Below, one piece after another: positions 8,431-18,286 of a DNA stretch of 50,104 nt (position 1 is the stretch's first letter; every line of letters starts with the position of its first letter). The stretch is from Algibacter sp. (GTDB taxonomy: Bacteria > Bacteroidota > Bacteroidia > Flavobacteriales > Flavobacteriaceae). The translations under genes and the position numbers were made by a program. The DNA lies in assembly GCF_029245835.1 (NCBI RefSeq), contig NZ_JAQWOO010000036.1, positions 1 to 50,104 on the forward strand, given 5' to 3'. Below the pieces are notes generated by a model that was given only the letters and a program-made list of their open reading frames with translations, had not been told where the DNA came from and did not search any database.

Positions 8431-9741
8431 ATGTTTAATAGGTTTAAGACTCATGTAAATTCAAATTTAGAGCTTCTTAGAAGTGCTAAAATAGTATTGG
8501 CTATTTCTGGAGGAATTGATAGCGTAGTTTTATCACATTTATGTAAAGATTTAAAACTAAACATAGCACTGGCACACTGCAATTTTAATCTAAGAGGGAT
8601 TGAGAGTGATGACGATGAAGACTTTGTTTTGCAATTAGCTGAAGATTTAGATTTTAAAGTTTTTATACAACGTTTTGATACTGAAGTTTACGCTAAAGAA
8701 AATAAGCTGTCTATACAAATGGCAGCAAGAGAACTCCGTTATAATTGGTTTGAAGAGTTAGCAGAACAATTAAAATTCGATTATATTTTAACGGCGCATC
8801 ATGCTGATGATAATCTAGAAACATTTCTAATTAATTTTACTAGAGGTACAGGTTTAGAAGGTTTAACGGGTATTCCAGAAATTAATGGCAAATTTGTGCG
8901 ACCATTGTTACCATTCTCAAGTAAGGCTATTGAAGCTTATGCTAAAGAAAACAATATTACATGGCGAGATGATAGTAGTAATAAATCTGTAAAATATTTA
9001 AGGAATAAATTACGGCACCAAGTTATTCCAATTTTAAAAGAAATTAACCCGAGTTTATTACAGAGTTTTCAAGCTACTTTAAATAATTTAAAGGATACAT
9101 CTGATATTGTTGAAGAAAGTACAAACGCTGTTTTAAAGAGAGCTATTGAAACTATAGACGGTAATCACATCGCTTTTAAGATTACAGAGTTTAAAAAAGT
9201 AAATAATCCAAAAGCTTATTTGTTTGAAGTTTTTAATACTTACGGATTTACAGAATGGAATGATGTTGTTGATTTATTGGATGCTGAAACAGGAAAGCAA
9301 GTGTTTTCAAAAACGCACCGCTTAATTAAAAATAGAACACAGTTGCTTTTGAGTGAAATTAATATAGAAGGAAGTGAAATGATTTCTATTTTAGAAAATC
9401 AAAACCAAGTACAAACCTCATTTGGAACTTTGTTTTTTGATGAAGCTGATGCTGTTTTTAGTAAAGAACCTAATGTGATTTATGTAGATAGAAAGAAGTT
9501 GGAATTTCCTTTAACCATAAGTAAACATAAAGAAGGTGATGTTTTTTATCCTATCGGAATGTCAGGTAAAAAGAAAGTTAGTAAATACTTTAAAGATGAA
9601 AAATTATCGCTTTTAGATAAAGAAAACACTTGGATATTATACTCAGGAAATGATGTTGTTTGGGTAATTAATAGGCGAGCAGATAACCGATTTAGAGTTA
9701 CAGAAAACACAAAACAAATTTTAAAAATTGAATTAGAGTAA
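8431..9741 (+). CDS. tilS: tRNA(Ile)-lysidine synthetase
   Basis: The enzyme attaches lysine to C34 of the tRNA-Ile with anticodon CAU, changing its identity from Met to Ile. It is essential in most bacteria. The ATP pyrophosphatase P-loop SGGIDS is at residues 26-31. [10 protein letters not shown], the [10 protein letters not shown] block, [26 protein letters not shown] and [10 protein letters not shown] follow. The last 100 residues form the TilS C-terminal domain. I chose the ATG at 8431 (436 residues) because it gives the usual spacing to the P-loop and follows a promoter box. An in-frame ATG at 8404 would add nine residues. Adenine deaminase follows one base after the stop. Confidence 0.93.
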   Translation: MFNRFKTHVNSNLELLRSAKIVLAISGGIDSVVLSHLCKDLKLNIALAHCNFNLRGIESDDDEDFVLQLAEDLDFKVFIQRFDTEVYAKENKLSIQMAARELRYNWFEELAEQLKFDYILTAHHADDNLETFLINFTRGTGLEGLTGIPEINGKFVRPLLPFSSKAIEAYAKENNITWRDDSSNKSVKYLRNKLRHQVIPILKEINPSLLQSFQATLNNLKDTSDIVEESTNAVLKRAIETIDGNHIAFKITEFKKVNNPKAYLFEVFNTYGFTEWNDVVDLLDAETGKQVFSKTHRLIKNRTQLLLSEINIEGSEMISILENQNQVQTSFGTLFFDEADAVFSKEPNVIYVDRKKLEFPLTISKHKEGDVFYPIGMSGKKKVSKYFKDEKLSLLDKENTWILYSGNDVVWVINRRADNRFRVTENTKQILKIELE

Positions 9742-9742
9742 T

Positions 9743-11377
9743 TTGAAAATTCAAGGACAAATAGTTGATATACAAACAAAACGCATTTACAAAGGAGAAA
9801 TCACTATTGTAAATAGAAAAATTACCGCTATTCAAGAGCAAGCTCATAATGTAAATCATTACATTCTTCCTGGTTTTATAGATGCACATATCCACATAGA
9901 AAGTTCCATGCTGGTGCCATCTGAGTTTGCTAAATTAGCAGTAAAACATGGTACAGTTTCTACTGTTTCAGATCCACATGAAATAGCTAATGTATTGGGG
10001 GTTGAAGGTGTGGAGTTTATGATTGAAAATGGAAAACAGGTGCCTTTTAAGTTCAATTTTGGAGCACCATCTTGTGTGCCAGCTACCAATTTTGAATCGG
10101 CAGGAGCGGTCATTGATTCTAATGGTATAAAATCACTTCTCGAAAATCCAGATATCAAGTATTTAGCAGAAATGATGAATTATCCGGGTGTGCTTTTTGA
10201 TGACGATGAAGTCATGAAAAAAATAGCTTGGGCAAAATATTATAATAAACCAGTTGATGGTCATGCACCAGGGCTTCGAGGAGAAGATATTTCAAAATAT
10301 ATTAATGTAGGAATCTCAACAGATCATGAATGTTTTTCTTATGAAGAAGCTTTAGAAAAACTTCAAAAAGGCATGAAAATTTTAATTCGAGAAGGTAGTG
10401 CTGCCAAAAACTTTGAAGCTTTAATCGATTTATTGCCAACGCATTTTAAAAACATGATGTTTTGCAGTGATGATAAACATCCAGACGATTTAATTATCGG
10501 ACACATCAATACACTTTGTGCAAGAGCTATAGCAAAAGGTATGGATGTTTTTAAAGTGCTTCAAGTAGCGTGTATAAACCCGGTAAAGCATTACAGTTTG
10601 GATGTTGGTTTATTACATGTTGGAGATGATGCAGATTTTATTGTAGTTGAAGATTTAAAAGATTTTAAAACGCTTCAAACGTATGTAAATGGTGATTTAG
10701 TTTTTAATAAAGACGAATCTTTATTTAAACAGGTAGCCTTCAAAAATTTAAATAACTTCAACTGTAATAAAAAAGAGGTTTTAGATTTTAGAGTGGCATC
10801 TTCAACAAAACACATTCGAGTTATAGAGGCCATAGAAGGTCAATTGGTTACCAATGAATTGATTGAAAAGGCAACAATAATAGATGGTAATTTAGTTTCA
10901 AATACGGATAAGGATATTTTAAAAATAACGGTTGTAAATCGTTATCATCCCGATAGCTATCTAAATCAAAAACCTGCTATAGCATTTATAAAGAATTTTG
11001 GTTTAAAAGAGGGGGCTATTGCATCTTCGGTTGGCCATGATTCACATAATATTATTGCTGTGGGCGTTTCTGATGAAGCGATTTGTAAGGCTGTAAATTT
11101 AATTATTGAAAATAAAGGTGGTATTTGTGCGATTTCAAATTCCGAAGAAAAAATTGTACCACTTCCAGTTGCCGGAATTATGAGTGATAAAGATGGAGAA
11201 GTGATAGGAAAGCAATACGCAGAACTCGATAAAATGGCTAAAACGCTAGGAAGTAAATTGAATGCGCCTTATATGACGTTATCATTTATGGCTTTATTGG
11301 TAATTCCTTCAATTAAACTAAGTGATAAAGGATTATTTAACGGAACCGATTTTAAGTTCACCCCATTAGAATTATAA
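9743..11377 (+). CDS. ade: Adenine deaminase
   Basis: The 544-residue amidohydrolase converts adenine to hypoxanthine and ammonia for purine salvage. Metal-binding and catalytic blocks are [14 protein letters not shown] (His49, His51), [26 protein letters not shown] and [10 protein letters not shown]. The C-terminal half has the HRYHPD-like and [12 protein letters not shown] blocks of the long AdeC form. Length is normal for the family. The start is TTG, one base after the tilS stop, so the genes are in one operon. Confidence 0.92.
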   Translation: MKIQGQIVDIQTKRIYKGEITIVNRKITAIQEQAHNVNHYILPGFIDAHIHIESSMLVPSEFAKLAVKHGTVSTVSDPHEIANVLGVEGVEFMIENGKQVPFKFNFGAPSCVPATNFESAGAVIDSNGIKSLLENPDIKYLAEMMNYPGVLFDDDEVMKKIAWAKYYNKPVDGHAPGLRGEDISKYINVGISTDHECFSYEEALEKLQKGMKILIREGSAAKNFEALIDLLPTHFKNMMFCSDDKHPDDLIIGHINTLCARAIAKGMDVFKVLQVACINPVKHYSLDVGLLHVGDDADFIVVEDLKDFKTLQTYVNGDLVFNKDESLFKQVAFKNLNNFNCNKKEVLDFRVASSTKHIRVIEAIEGQLVTNELIEKATIIDGNLVSNTDKDILKITVVNRYHPDSYLNQKPAIAFIKNFGLKEGAIASSVGHDSHNIIAVGVSDEAICKAVNLIIENKGGICAISNSEEKIVPLPVAGIMSDKDGEVIGKQYAELDKMAKTLGSKLNAPYMTLSFMALLVIPSIKLSDKGLFNGTDFKFTPLEL

Positions 11378-11417
11378 AGAGACTAATACCCATTAACCAA
11401 AAGCGATTAACTAATAA

Positions 11418-12377
11418 ATGCCAATAATAGAAACAAAGTATAAACCACCATTTTATTTTAAAAACGGATTTATTTCAACGGTATATTCAGGTTTATTCAG
11501 ACGGGTTACTTTAAAACAAGAAAGAGAGCGTATTACATTAAAAGATAACGATTTTCTAGACTTAGATTGGAGTTTTTCTGAAGTAAAAAGTGATAAACTT
11601 ATCATTTTATTACACGGATTAGAAGGCCATGGTCAACGACCATACATGACGGGAACTGCAAAATATTTCAACACTAACAATATAGATGCCATTTGCGTTA
11701 ATTTTAGAGGATGTAGTGGTGAGAATAATTTGAATTATCATAGTTATCATTCAGGATTTACAGCTGATTTGCATGCCGTAATTCAACATGCTATTACCTC
11801 TAGAAATTATTCGGATATTTATTTAAAAGGCATTAGTTTGGGTGCTAACATTATTTTGAAATACTTAGGAGAAGCTATAAATATCCCCAATCAAGTTAAA
11901 TCCGCTATTGCTGTTTCTGTTCCTGTTGATTTATATGGCTCTTGTAAGGAACTTCATAAATTAAAGAATAAACCGTTTCATGATCGGTTTTTAAAAGATT
12001 TAGTAAAACATTTAAAAGAAAAACAGCAACTTTTTCCAGAACAATTAAATATTGAAGCCATAAAAGATATTCAAACATTATTAGATTTTGATAATGTATA
12101 TACCTCCAGAGCACACGGTTTTGAGGATGCCTTAGATTATTATGTAAAATGTAGCAGTTTACAATTTCTCCCGAGTATAAAAACACCTACGTTAATTATT
12201 AATGCATTGAATGATTCCTTTTTATCATCAGAATGTTATCCTGTAAAAGAAGCTAAAAACAACTCTAACTTGTATTTAGAAATGCCAATTCATGGTGGTC
12301 ATGCTGGATTTATTGATAAAAATAATGTGTATTATAATGAAAAAAGGGCCTTAAGTTTTGTGAAAGAGACCAACTAG
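11418..12377 (+). CDS. YheT-family alpha/beta hydrolase
   Basis: The 319-residue protein matches the YheT/ABHD1-3 group of alpha/beta hydrolases. It has LLHGLEGHGQRPYM (oxyanion region), VNFRGCSGENN, the nucleophile elbow KGISLGAN with Ser140, an Asp in LIINALNDSFLS, and a C-terminal His in PIHGGHAGF, giving a complete Ser-Asp-His triad. It is cytosolic or membrane-associated, and the substrate is probably an ester or lipid but undetermined. It begins 40 bases after adenine deaminase on the same strand and may be the last gene of the tilS operon. No terminator is visible after it. Confidence 0.87.
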   Translation: MPIIETKYKPPFYFKNGFISTVYSGLFRRVTLKQERERITLKDNDFLDLDWSFSEVKSDKLIILLHGLEGHGQRPYMTGTAKYFNTNNIDAICVNFRGCSGENNLNYHSYHSGFTADLHAVIQHAITSRNYSDIYLKGISLGANIILKYLGEAINIPNQVKSAIAVSVPVDLYGSCKELHKLKNKPFHDRFLKDLVKHLKEKQQLFPEQLNIEAIKDIQTLLDFDNVYTSRAHGFEDALDYYVKCSSLQFLPSIKTPTLIINALNDSFLSSECYPVKEAKNNSNLYLEMPIHGGHAGFIDKNNVYYNEKRALSFVKETN

Positions 12378-12530
12378 TTTTTATTTTAAAAACACAAACA
12401 TAAGTAAACTTAGATAGGATAAAAGTTGAAATTGAGATACTTTAAGATATTTTTATTCGAGTTCATCGAGTGTTAAATTAAAGAGTAAGCTTCTTAATCA
12501 CTTTAATATCTTAATACCATAATTTATATT

Positions 12531-12936
12531 ATGCCAACATTCAACTTAAAAATCAACAACGAAACTTATATTGTTTAAGCAGATATGGATACACCATTAT
12601 TATGGGTTTTAAGAGGTATATTAAATATGGTAGGTTCAAAATATGCTTGTGGCATTGGGTAGTGTGGAGCATATAATGTTATGCGGGGTTGTTTGCTCCA
12701 AGTATCACAAGCAGAAGGCATGAGTATTACAATTATAGAAGGACTTTCCGAGAAAGGAGACAATCTTTACAACAAGCTAAGAAAGAAGTAGATGTGCCAT
12801 ACCTTGTACTCCGATTTTAGTTTTAATAAAGGTGGTTGCAGCTGTTGCATATGCCATTTATAAAGCCACTGGCAAACGTTTGACGAAACAGCCTTATATG
12901 ATTATTATGAATGTTGAAGAAAAAATTACTGGATAA
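12531..12936 (+). pseudogene. Decayed molybdenum hydroxylase operon (iorA/iorB-like remnant)
   Basis: Read through its stops, the first part resembles the small [2Fe-2S] subunit of isoquinoline 1-oxidoreductase type enzymes: MPTFNLKINNETYIV, stop, ADMDTPLLWVLRG, KYACGIG, stop, CGA. In-frame stops are TAA at 12576 and TAG at 12660, and the latter sits where the family has Gln in CGIAQCGAC. A frameshift near 12760 continues as LQQAKKEVDVP, after which the second iron-sulfur domain is missing. The sequence then jumps to VAYAIYKATGKRLTKQPY, which resembles the extreme C terminus of the large molybdopterin subunit, and ends at 12934. About 2 kb or more of coding sequence is gone. It is not functional. 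Confidence 0.8.
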
Positions 12937-13060
12937 TTAATATTTAGCATTATTTTGCTTTAAAAAAAAGGTGTATTGCCAAAAATGCTATAAACATAAT
13001 GGCTTTAATCGTGTAATTTTTTTTTACTTCGTACTTTTAAACAAATAACGATCATTTTTG

Positions 13061-15355
13061 ATGAGCAAATCTCCAATAGATAAAGCATTAACTCCAGAAA
13101 AATTTGAGAACTTAAAAACTAAAACGCCACCTACAAATACTGCCGGTTTAGGAGGTTTAATAGCTGCAACATCACACGCTATTAAGTATATTAAGCCTAG
13201 TAATATTTTAAAAATATCTACTAATATGAATCAAAAGGGTGGTTTTGACTGTCCCGGTTGTGCATGGCCAGATCCAGATGATGAGCGCTCCTCTTTAGGT
13301 GAATACTGCGAAAACGGCCTTAAAGCCATGGCAGAGGAAATGCAAAATAAACTCATTAAACGTGATTTTTTTGCATCTAATTCTGTAGATGAATTAGCTA
13401 AATTATCCGATTTTGAAATTGGTAAATCAGGACGATTAACAGAGCCTATGTATTTGGCAAAAGGGGCTTCTCATTACGAGTCTATTTCTTGGAATGATGC
13501 TTTTAAAAAAGTGGGTAAACATCTAAATGCTTTGGATCATCCAGATGAAGCTGCTTTTTATACTTCAGGAAGAACCACAAACGAAGCCGCTTTTTTATAC
13601 CAATTATTTGTTAGAGAATTCGGGACATCTAATTTGCCAGATTGTTCAAATATGTGTCATGAAGCAAGTGGAAATGCGCTTTCTGAAACTTTGGGTATTG
13701 GGAAAGGGTCGGTTACTTTAGATGATTTATATAAAGCTGAATTGGTTATGGTTATTGGTCAGAATCCAGCAACTAATCACCCAAGAATGCTATCAGCATT
13801 AGAGAAAACAAAAAAAAACGGTGGTAAAATAATAGCTGTTAACCCATTGCCAGAAGCAGGATTAATGAAGTTTACAGATCCGCAGAACCCTATAAAAATG
13901 TTAACTGGCGGTACAACATTATCTGATGTATTTGTTCCAATTACAATAAATGGTGATGTGGCTTTTTTTAAAGCGATACTGCTAAAGCTTTTAGAAAAAG
14001 AAGAACGACTAGGAGGTGTTTTTGATAAAACATTTATTAATGAATATACTGAAGGTTACGAGGCCTTTATTTCCGATTTAAAAACCTATAATTTTGAAAC
14101 ATGTTTGGAAGCTTCAGGTGTATCAAAAAGTATTTTTGATGATGCTTTTGATTTAATTCTAAATAACAACAAAATTATTATTTGTTGGGCCATGGGCTTA
14201 ACGCAGCATGAAAATGCCGTAGATAATATTCGTGAGCTCGTTAATCTATTATTATTAAAAGGTAGCATTGGAAAGGAGGGAGCAGGCACTTGTCCTGTTC
14301 GTGGACATTCAAACGTGCAAGGCGATAGAACTGTTGGTGTTTGGGAAGCCGCCCCTCAAGCTTTTTTAGATAAAATAGAAGCTAAATACGGATTTAAACC
14401 TTCAGTAAAACATGGTTATAGTGTTATTGAAACAATAAAAGCCATGTATGAAGGGAAAGTAAAAGTGTTCTTCGGTTTGGGAGGGAATTTTATTTCTGCA
14501 GTACCTGATACCGGATATTCTGCTCAAGCGTTAGCAAATTGTAATTTAACGGTTCATGTGAGTACAAAGTTGAATCGTTCGCATTTAGTAACAGGAAAAG
14601 AAGCTTTAATATTTCCTTGTTTAGGACGCGCAGAGAAAGACTATCAAAAAACAGGTGTGCAAACACAAAGTGTAGAGAACTCCATGGGGGTTGTATCTTC
14701 TACAAAAGGTGTTTTAGAACCTTGCTCTGATAATTTGTTGAGTGAAGTTGCTGTGGTTTGTGGTATTGCAAATGCTACTTTAAAAGGCCGTTCAAAAGTT
14801 AATTGGTTGGTCTATAAAGACGATTATAATTTGGTTCGTGAGGATATTGCTGAGGTTGTAGACGGATTTAATGATTATAATACACGATTAAAAAACCCAT
14901 CAGGTTTTTATTTACCAAATGGAGCACGTGTTAGAAAATTTAAAACTAAAACAGGAAAGGCTATTTTTACCGCTAATAAGCTTCCAGATTGGGAATTGAA
15001 AGACGATGAACTCATCATGATGACTATACGTAGCCACGACCAGTTTAACACAACGATTTATGGTTTAGACGACCGATATCGAGGTGTTTTTAATGAAAGG
15101 CGTATTATTTTTATGAATAGAGAAGATATGAAACTACGTAATTTAAAAGAACACCAAGTGGTTCATCTAAAATCAGAATTTAATGGTGTTGTTCGTAAGG
15201 CTGATAATTTTAAGGTTGTGGGTTATGATATTCCAAAAAGCTGTTGTGCTACATACTTTCCTGAAACTAACGTGCTAGTGCCACTAGATAGTTTTGCGCA
15301 TACTGCTAAAACACCGGCTTCGAAAAGTGTTAAAATTACTATTACGAATCTTTAA
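13061..15355 (+). CDS. FdhF/YdeP-family molybdopterin oxidoreductase alpha subunit
   Basis: The 764-residue protein belongs to the YdeP-like branch of the formate dehydrogenase H superfamily. It has the branch's hallmark CPGCAWPDP (Cys64, Cys67) instead of a full N-terminal four-Cys [4Fe-4S] motif. ISWNDAFKKVG, VIGQNPATNHPRM and QGDRTVG bind molybdopterin guanine dinucleotide. Cys199 in SNMCHEASG lies where FDH-H has Sec or Cys as the Mo ligand. The C-terminal molybdopterin-dinucleotide domain is present (MMTIRSHDQFNTTIYG). The true substrate of this branch is unknown; E. coli YdeP is linked to acid resistance. The ATG at 13061 is preferred over an upstream TTG. It lies upstream of nirB on the same strand. 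Confidence 0.88.
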   Translation: MSKSPIDKALTPEKFENLKTKTPPTNTAGLGGLIAATSHAIKYIKPSNILKISTNMNQKGGFDCPGCAWPDPDDERSSLGEYCENGLKAMAEEMQNKLIKRDFFASNSVDELAKLSDFEIGKSGRLTEPMYLAKGASHYESISWNDAFKKVGKHLNALDHPDEAAFYTSGRTTNEAAFLYQLFVREFGTSNLPDCSNMCHEASGNALSETLGIGKGSVTLDDLYKAELVMVIGQNPATNHPRMLSALEKTKKNGGKIIAVNPLPEAGLMKFTDPQNPIKMLTGGTTLSDVFVPITINGDVAFFKAILLKLLEKEERLGGVFDKTFINEYTEGYEAFISDLKTYNFETCLEASGVSKSIFDDAFDLILNNNKIIICWAMGLTQHENAVDNIRELVNLLLLKGSIGKEGAGTCPVRGHSNVQGDRTVGVWEAAPQAFLDKIEAKYGFKPSVKHGYSVIETIKAMYEGKVKVFFGLGGNFISAVPDTGYSAQALANCNLTVHVSTKLNRSHLVTGKEALIFPCLGRAEKDYQKTGVQTQSVENSMGVVSSTKGVLEPCSDNLLSEVAVVCGIANATLKGRSKVNWLVYKDDYNLVREDIAEVVDGFNDYNTRLKNPSGFYLPNGARVRKFKTKTGKAIFTANKLPDWELKDDELIMMTIRSHDQFNTTIYGLDDRYRGVFNERRIIFMNREDMKLRNLKEHQVVHLKSEFNGVVRKADNFKVVGYDIPKSCCATYFPETNVLVPLDSFAHTAKTPASKSVKITITNL

Positions 15356-15473
15356 ATTTTCGGTAAAATCTAAACCCTTAATTTTGCTAATAATCAATTA
15401 TTCTTATTGCTATTTGAGAAATTGACAATAATAACTCTTCTACGTAAATTTCTAAGAGAATTATATCTATAAA

Positions 15474-15489
15474 TAAGTATAAATACTTA
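15474..15489. promoter_or_regulatory. Palindromic operator candidate upstream of nirB
   Basis: TAAGTAT-AA-ATACTTA is a perfect 7-2-7 palindrome. The same 17 bases TAAGTATAAATACTTAG occur upstream of the nitrate reductase gene at 23603. In both places the right arm runs into a TAnnTTTG promoter box with identical spacing. The factor is unknown. The NarL-type regulator at 22780 and the Crp/Fnr protein at 49255 are candidates. Overlap with the promoter box would suit a repressor better than an activator. Confidence 0.65.
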
Positions 15490-15495
15490 GTTTTG
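15488..15495 (+). promoter_or_regulatory. Putative -7 box (TAGTTTTG) of nirB
   Basis: TAGTTTTG fits TAnnTTTG and lies 17 bases before the nirB ATG at 15513. Its first two bases are the end of the palindrome at 15474-15489. No clear -33 element is visible. Confidence 0.55.
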
Positions 15496-15512
15496 TGATT
15501 AAATACGTAATT

Positions 15513-18026
15513 ATGAAGCATATTATTGTTGTTGGAAACGGCATGGTTGGATACAAGTTTTGTGAAAAATTTGTAGAAAAATCTGAAGCTAAAGACTTTA
15601 AAATCACAGTTTTTGGTGAAGAACCAAGACCAGCTTATGATAGAGTTCATTTGAGTGAATTCTTCGAAAATCAAGATGCAAAAGCTTTGGAGATGGCTCC
15701 CGAAGCATGGTATGCCGATAATAATATTACATTAATTACAGGCGAAAGAGTTGCAGATATTACAAGATCTGCTAAAACGATTACTACCGCAAAAGACCGT
15801 GAGTTTTCATATGATTATTTAGTATTAGCAACAGGATCTGCGCCTTTTGTGCCACCTATTAAAGGGGTTGAAAAGGAAGGTGTTTTTGTATATAGAACTA
15901 TTGAAGATTTAGAAGGCATGCTAGCGTATGCCGCTAAACTTAAAGCAGAAAAGCCAAATGCAAGAGCTGCGGTTCTTGGTGGTGGTTTGTTAGGTTTAGA
16001 GGCAGGAAAGGCTGTTATGGATATGGGTTTAGAGCCTCATATTGTGGAGTTTGCTTCTAAATTAATGCCAAGACAATTAGACTCAAGAAGTAGTCAAGTA
16101 TTACAATTAAAATTAGAATCTATAGGTTTAAATATTCATTTAAGTAAAGCAACTAACCAAATTTTAGGCGATACCTGTATTACGGGTATGGAGTTTGGAG
16201 AAGATGATGTTTTGGATGTAGATATGCTTGTAGTTTCGGCAGGTATAAGACCAAGAGATGAGTTAGGAAAAAATTGCGGACTAGAAGTTGGAGTCCGAGG
16301 TGGTATTGTGGTTAATAACAATATGCAAACTTCAGATGAACATATTTATGCAATTGGTGAGATTGCTTTATACAATCAAATGATATATGGCTTGGTTGCT
16401 CCTGGTTATGATATGGCAGGTGTTGCTGTCGATCAAATTATTGGCAAAATACAATCGTTAATGCCAGATGATATTGATATGTCTACCAAATTAAAACTCA
16501 TTGGTGTAGATGTGGCTAGTTTTGGAGAACCTTTTATGCCTGCTTCAAAAGGCCATTCTATTATTTTTGAGAATAAAACACAGCATTTATATAAGCGAAT
16601 AAACGTGAGTCTTGACGGTAAATCATTACTTGGAGGCATTTTAGTTGGAGATGCTTCAGATTATAATATGTTGCATCAGATGTATTTAAATGGCATGGCA
16701 ATTCCTGAAGATCCATCACAATTAATTTTACCAGCTAGTGAAGGTGGTTCATCATTTGGGAGTGTTTTAGATTTACCTGACACCGCACAAGTTTGTTCTT
16801 GTGAGAGTGTTTCTAAAGGCGATATTTGTTGTTCGATTACAGATGGGGAATTTCAAAATTTAGGAGATGTTATTACAAATACTAAAGCAACAACAGGTTG
16901 TGGAGGGTGTAAGCCCATGGTGGTTGATTTAGTAAATGAAACTTTAAAATCCTTAGGTAAAGAAGTTAAAGAAACCATTTGTGAGCACTTTAATTTTAGC
17001 AGACAAGAACTATATGATTTAATAAAAATTAATAAAGTGCCAGATTACCAAGAAGCGCTTAACTTATTTGGTGAGGGTCATGGTTGTGAAACTTGTAAGC
17101 CTTTGGTTGCTTCTATTTTTGCTACAATTACTATGGAAACAGCCAATAGACAACCTGTTATACAAGATACTAACGATCGTTTTTTAGCAAATATTCAAAG
17201 AAACGGAACCTATTCTGTGGTACCAAGAGTTGCTGGAGGAGAGATTACGCCACAGCAATTAATTGTGATTGGTGAAGTAGCTAAAAAATACGATTTATAT
17301 ACTAAGATTACTGGCGGACAACGAATTGATTTATTTGGCGCACAGATTCATGAACTGCCTATGATTTGGAAAGAATTGATTGATGCTGGTTTTGAAAGTG
17401 GTCATGCCTACGGAAAATCTTTAAGAACGGTAAAAAGTTGTGTAGGTTCTACATGGTGTCGTTATGGTATGCATGAGAGTGTCACCTTTGCCATTGATAT
17501 AGAAAATAGATATCGAGGATTACGATCGCCGCATAAATTAAAAGGTGGTGTTTCTGGATGTATTCGAGAATGTGCTGAAGCCCGAGGAAAAGATTTTGGA
17601 TTGATTGCTGTTGATGGTGGATGGAATTTATACGTCTGCGGAAACGGTGGAGCAACACCTAAACACGCTGTTTTATTAGCTGAACAATTGGATGATGAAA
17701 CGGTGGTAAAATACTTAGATAGATTCTTAATGTATTATATACGTACTGCAGGACCATTAGTAAGAACTGCACCATGGTTGGATAAACTTGAAGGTGGAAT
17801 AGATTACTTAAAGCAAGTAGTGATTGAAGATTCTTTAGGAATTGCTGAAGAGTTAGAAACTGAAATGCAAGGGCTTGTAAATAGATATGAGTGTGAATGG
17901 AAAGAAGCTATTGAGAATCCAGAAATGATGAAGCGTTTTAAGCATTTTGTAAATTCTGATGATACCGATGATAATTTAGAATTTGTACCAATGCGTGGGC
18001 AAAAGATGCCTAAACAATGGGCTTAA
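15513..18026 (+). CDS. nirB: NAD(P)H-dependent nitrite reductase, large subunit
   Basis: The 837-residue cytosolic enzyme reduces nitrite to ammonium in six electrons. Domains in order are: an FAD/NAD(P)H oxidoreductase (residues 1-400; VVGNGMVGYKF and VLGGGLLGLEAG nucleotide-binding loops), two BFD-like [2Fe-2S] regions (CSCES...TGCGGCKP near 420-470, and a second ending in GCETCKP), a nitrite/sulfite reductase ferredoxin-like half domain, and the siroheme/[4Fe-4S] domain. The four cluster cysteines are C643, C649, C683 and C687 (C-x5-C and C-x3-C). Everything needed for catalysis is present. The ATG at 15513 begins MKHIIVVGNG, so I prefer it to the upstream GTG. nirD follows after a 260-base gap filled with repeats. 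Confidence 0.95.
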   Translation: MKHIIVVGNGMVGYKFCEKFVEKSEAKDFKITVFGEEPRPAYDRVHLSEFFENQDAKALEMAPEAWYADNNITLITGERVADITRSAKTITTAKDREFSYDYLVLATGSAPFVPPIKGVEKEGVFVYRTIEDLEGMLAYAAKLKAEKPNARAAVLGGGLLGLEAGKAVMDMGLEPHIVEFASKLMPRQLDSRSSQVLQLKLESIGLNIHLSKATNQILGDTCITGMEFGEDDVLDVDMLVVSAGIRPRDELGKNCGLEVGVRGGIVVNNNMQTSDEHIYAIGEIALYNQMIYGLVAPGYDMAGVAVDQIIGKIQSLMPDDIDMSTKLKLIGVDVASFGEPFMPASKGHSIIFENKTQHLYKRINVSLDGKSLLGGILVGDASDYNMLHQMYLNGMAIPEDPSQLILPASEGGSSFGSVLDLPDTAQVCSCESVSKGDICCSITDGEFQNLGDVITNTKATTGCGGCKPMVVDLVNETLKSLGKEVKETICEHFNFSRQELYDLIKINKVPDYQEALNLFGEGHGCETCKPLVASIFATITMETANRQPVIQDTNDRFLANIQRNGTYSVVPRVAGGEITPQQLIVIGEVAKKYDLYTKITGGQRIDLFGAQIHELPMIWKELIDAGFESGHAYGKSLRTVKSCVGSTWCRYGMHESVTFAIDIENRYRGLRSPHKLKGGVSGCIRECAEARGKDFGLIAVDGGWNLYVCGNGGATPKHAVLLAEQLDDETVVKYLDRFLMYYIRTAGPLVRTAPWLDKLEGGIDYLKQVVIEDSLGIAEELETEMQGLVNRYECEWKEAIENPEMMKRFKHFVNSDDTDDNLEFVPMRGQKMPKQWA

Positions 18027-18116
18027 ATAAAGCTAGAGGCTTGAAGTACGAAGTTTGAAGTGATGGTGTTTGCGGATAAGTTATTGACTGCGGACTGAAG
18101 ACTGTAGACTGAAGAC

Positions 18117-18240
18117 TGACCCGCGTTAGGGATTGCAGTGGAAAGCCCACAGCGATCCCGATAACTATCGGGAATGCGAGGACTTGTAACGTAAAGCCCG
18201 ACCTTTTGCGATCCTGCAAGGTTTTGAAAACCTTGTAGGT
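18117..18240. repeat. Flavobacterial-type intergenic palindromic repeats
   Basis: This stretch between nirB and nirD contains CCCGATA-AC-TATCGGG (18157-18172) and CAAGGTTTT-G-AAAACCTTG (18217-18235). They lie in GC-richer sequence unlike the surroundings, of the kind scattered between genes in flavobacterial genomes. Just upstream (about 18080-18116) is a short imperfect tandem of GACTG-A/G-rich units. Related AACCT/AGGTT palindromes recur at 22688 and 46047. They may form RNA hairpins that separate nirB from nirD expression. Confidence 0.6.
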
Positions 18241-18286
18241 ATGAGAAAAAGTGAACGCCATAAAAAAATAATTAAAATTTAATGAT

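Noticed and set aside
12401-12413. TAAGT-AA-ACTTAG as a third copy of the palindrome, upstream of the YdeP-like region
   Set aside because: Each arm is two bases shorter, no promoter box follows in register, and it lies before the pseudogene rather than before a working nitrogen gene.
15474-15490. Reading the shared palindrome as a classic NarL 7-2-7 site or an Fnr box
   Set aside because: TACTTAG/TACTTAT resemble NarL heptamers (TACYYMT), but their 5' ends face each other with 4 bases between, the reverse of the known 7-2-7 layout. The Fnr TTGAT-N4-ATCAA pattern is absent.
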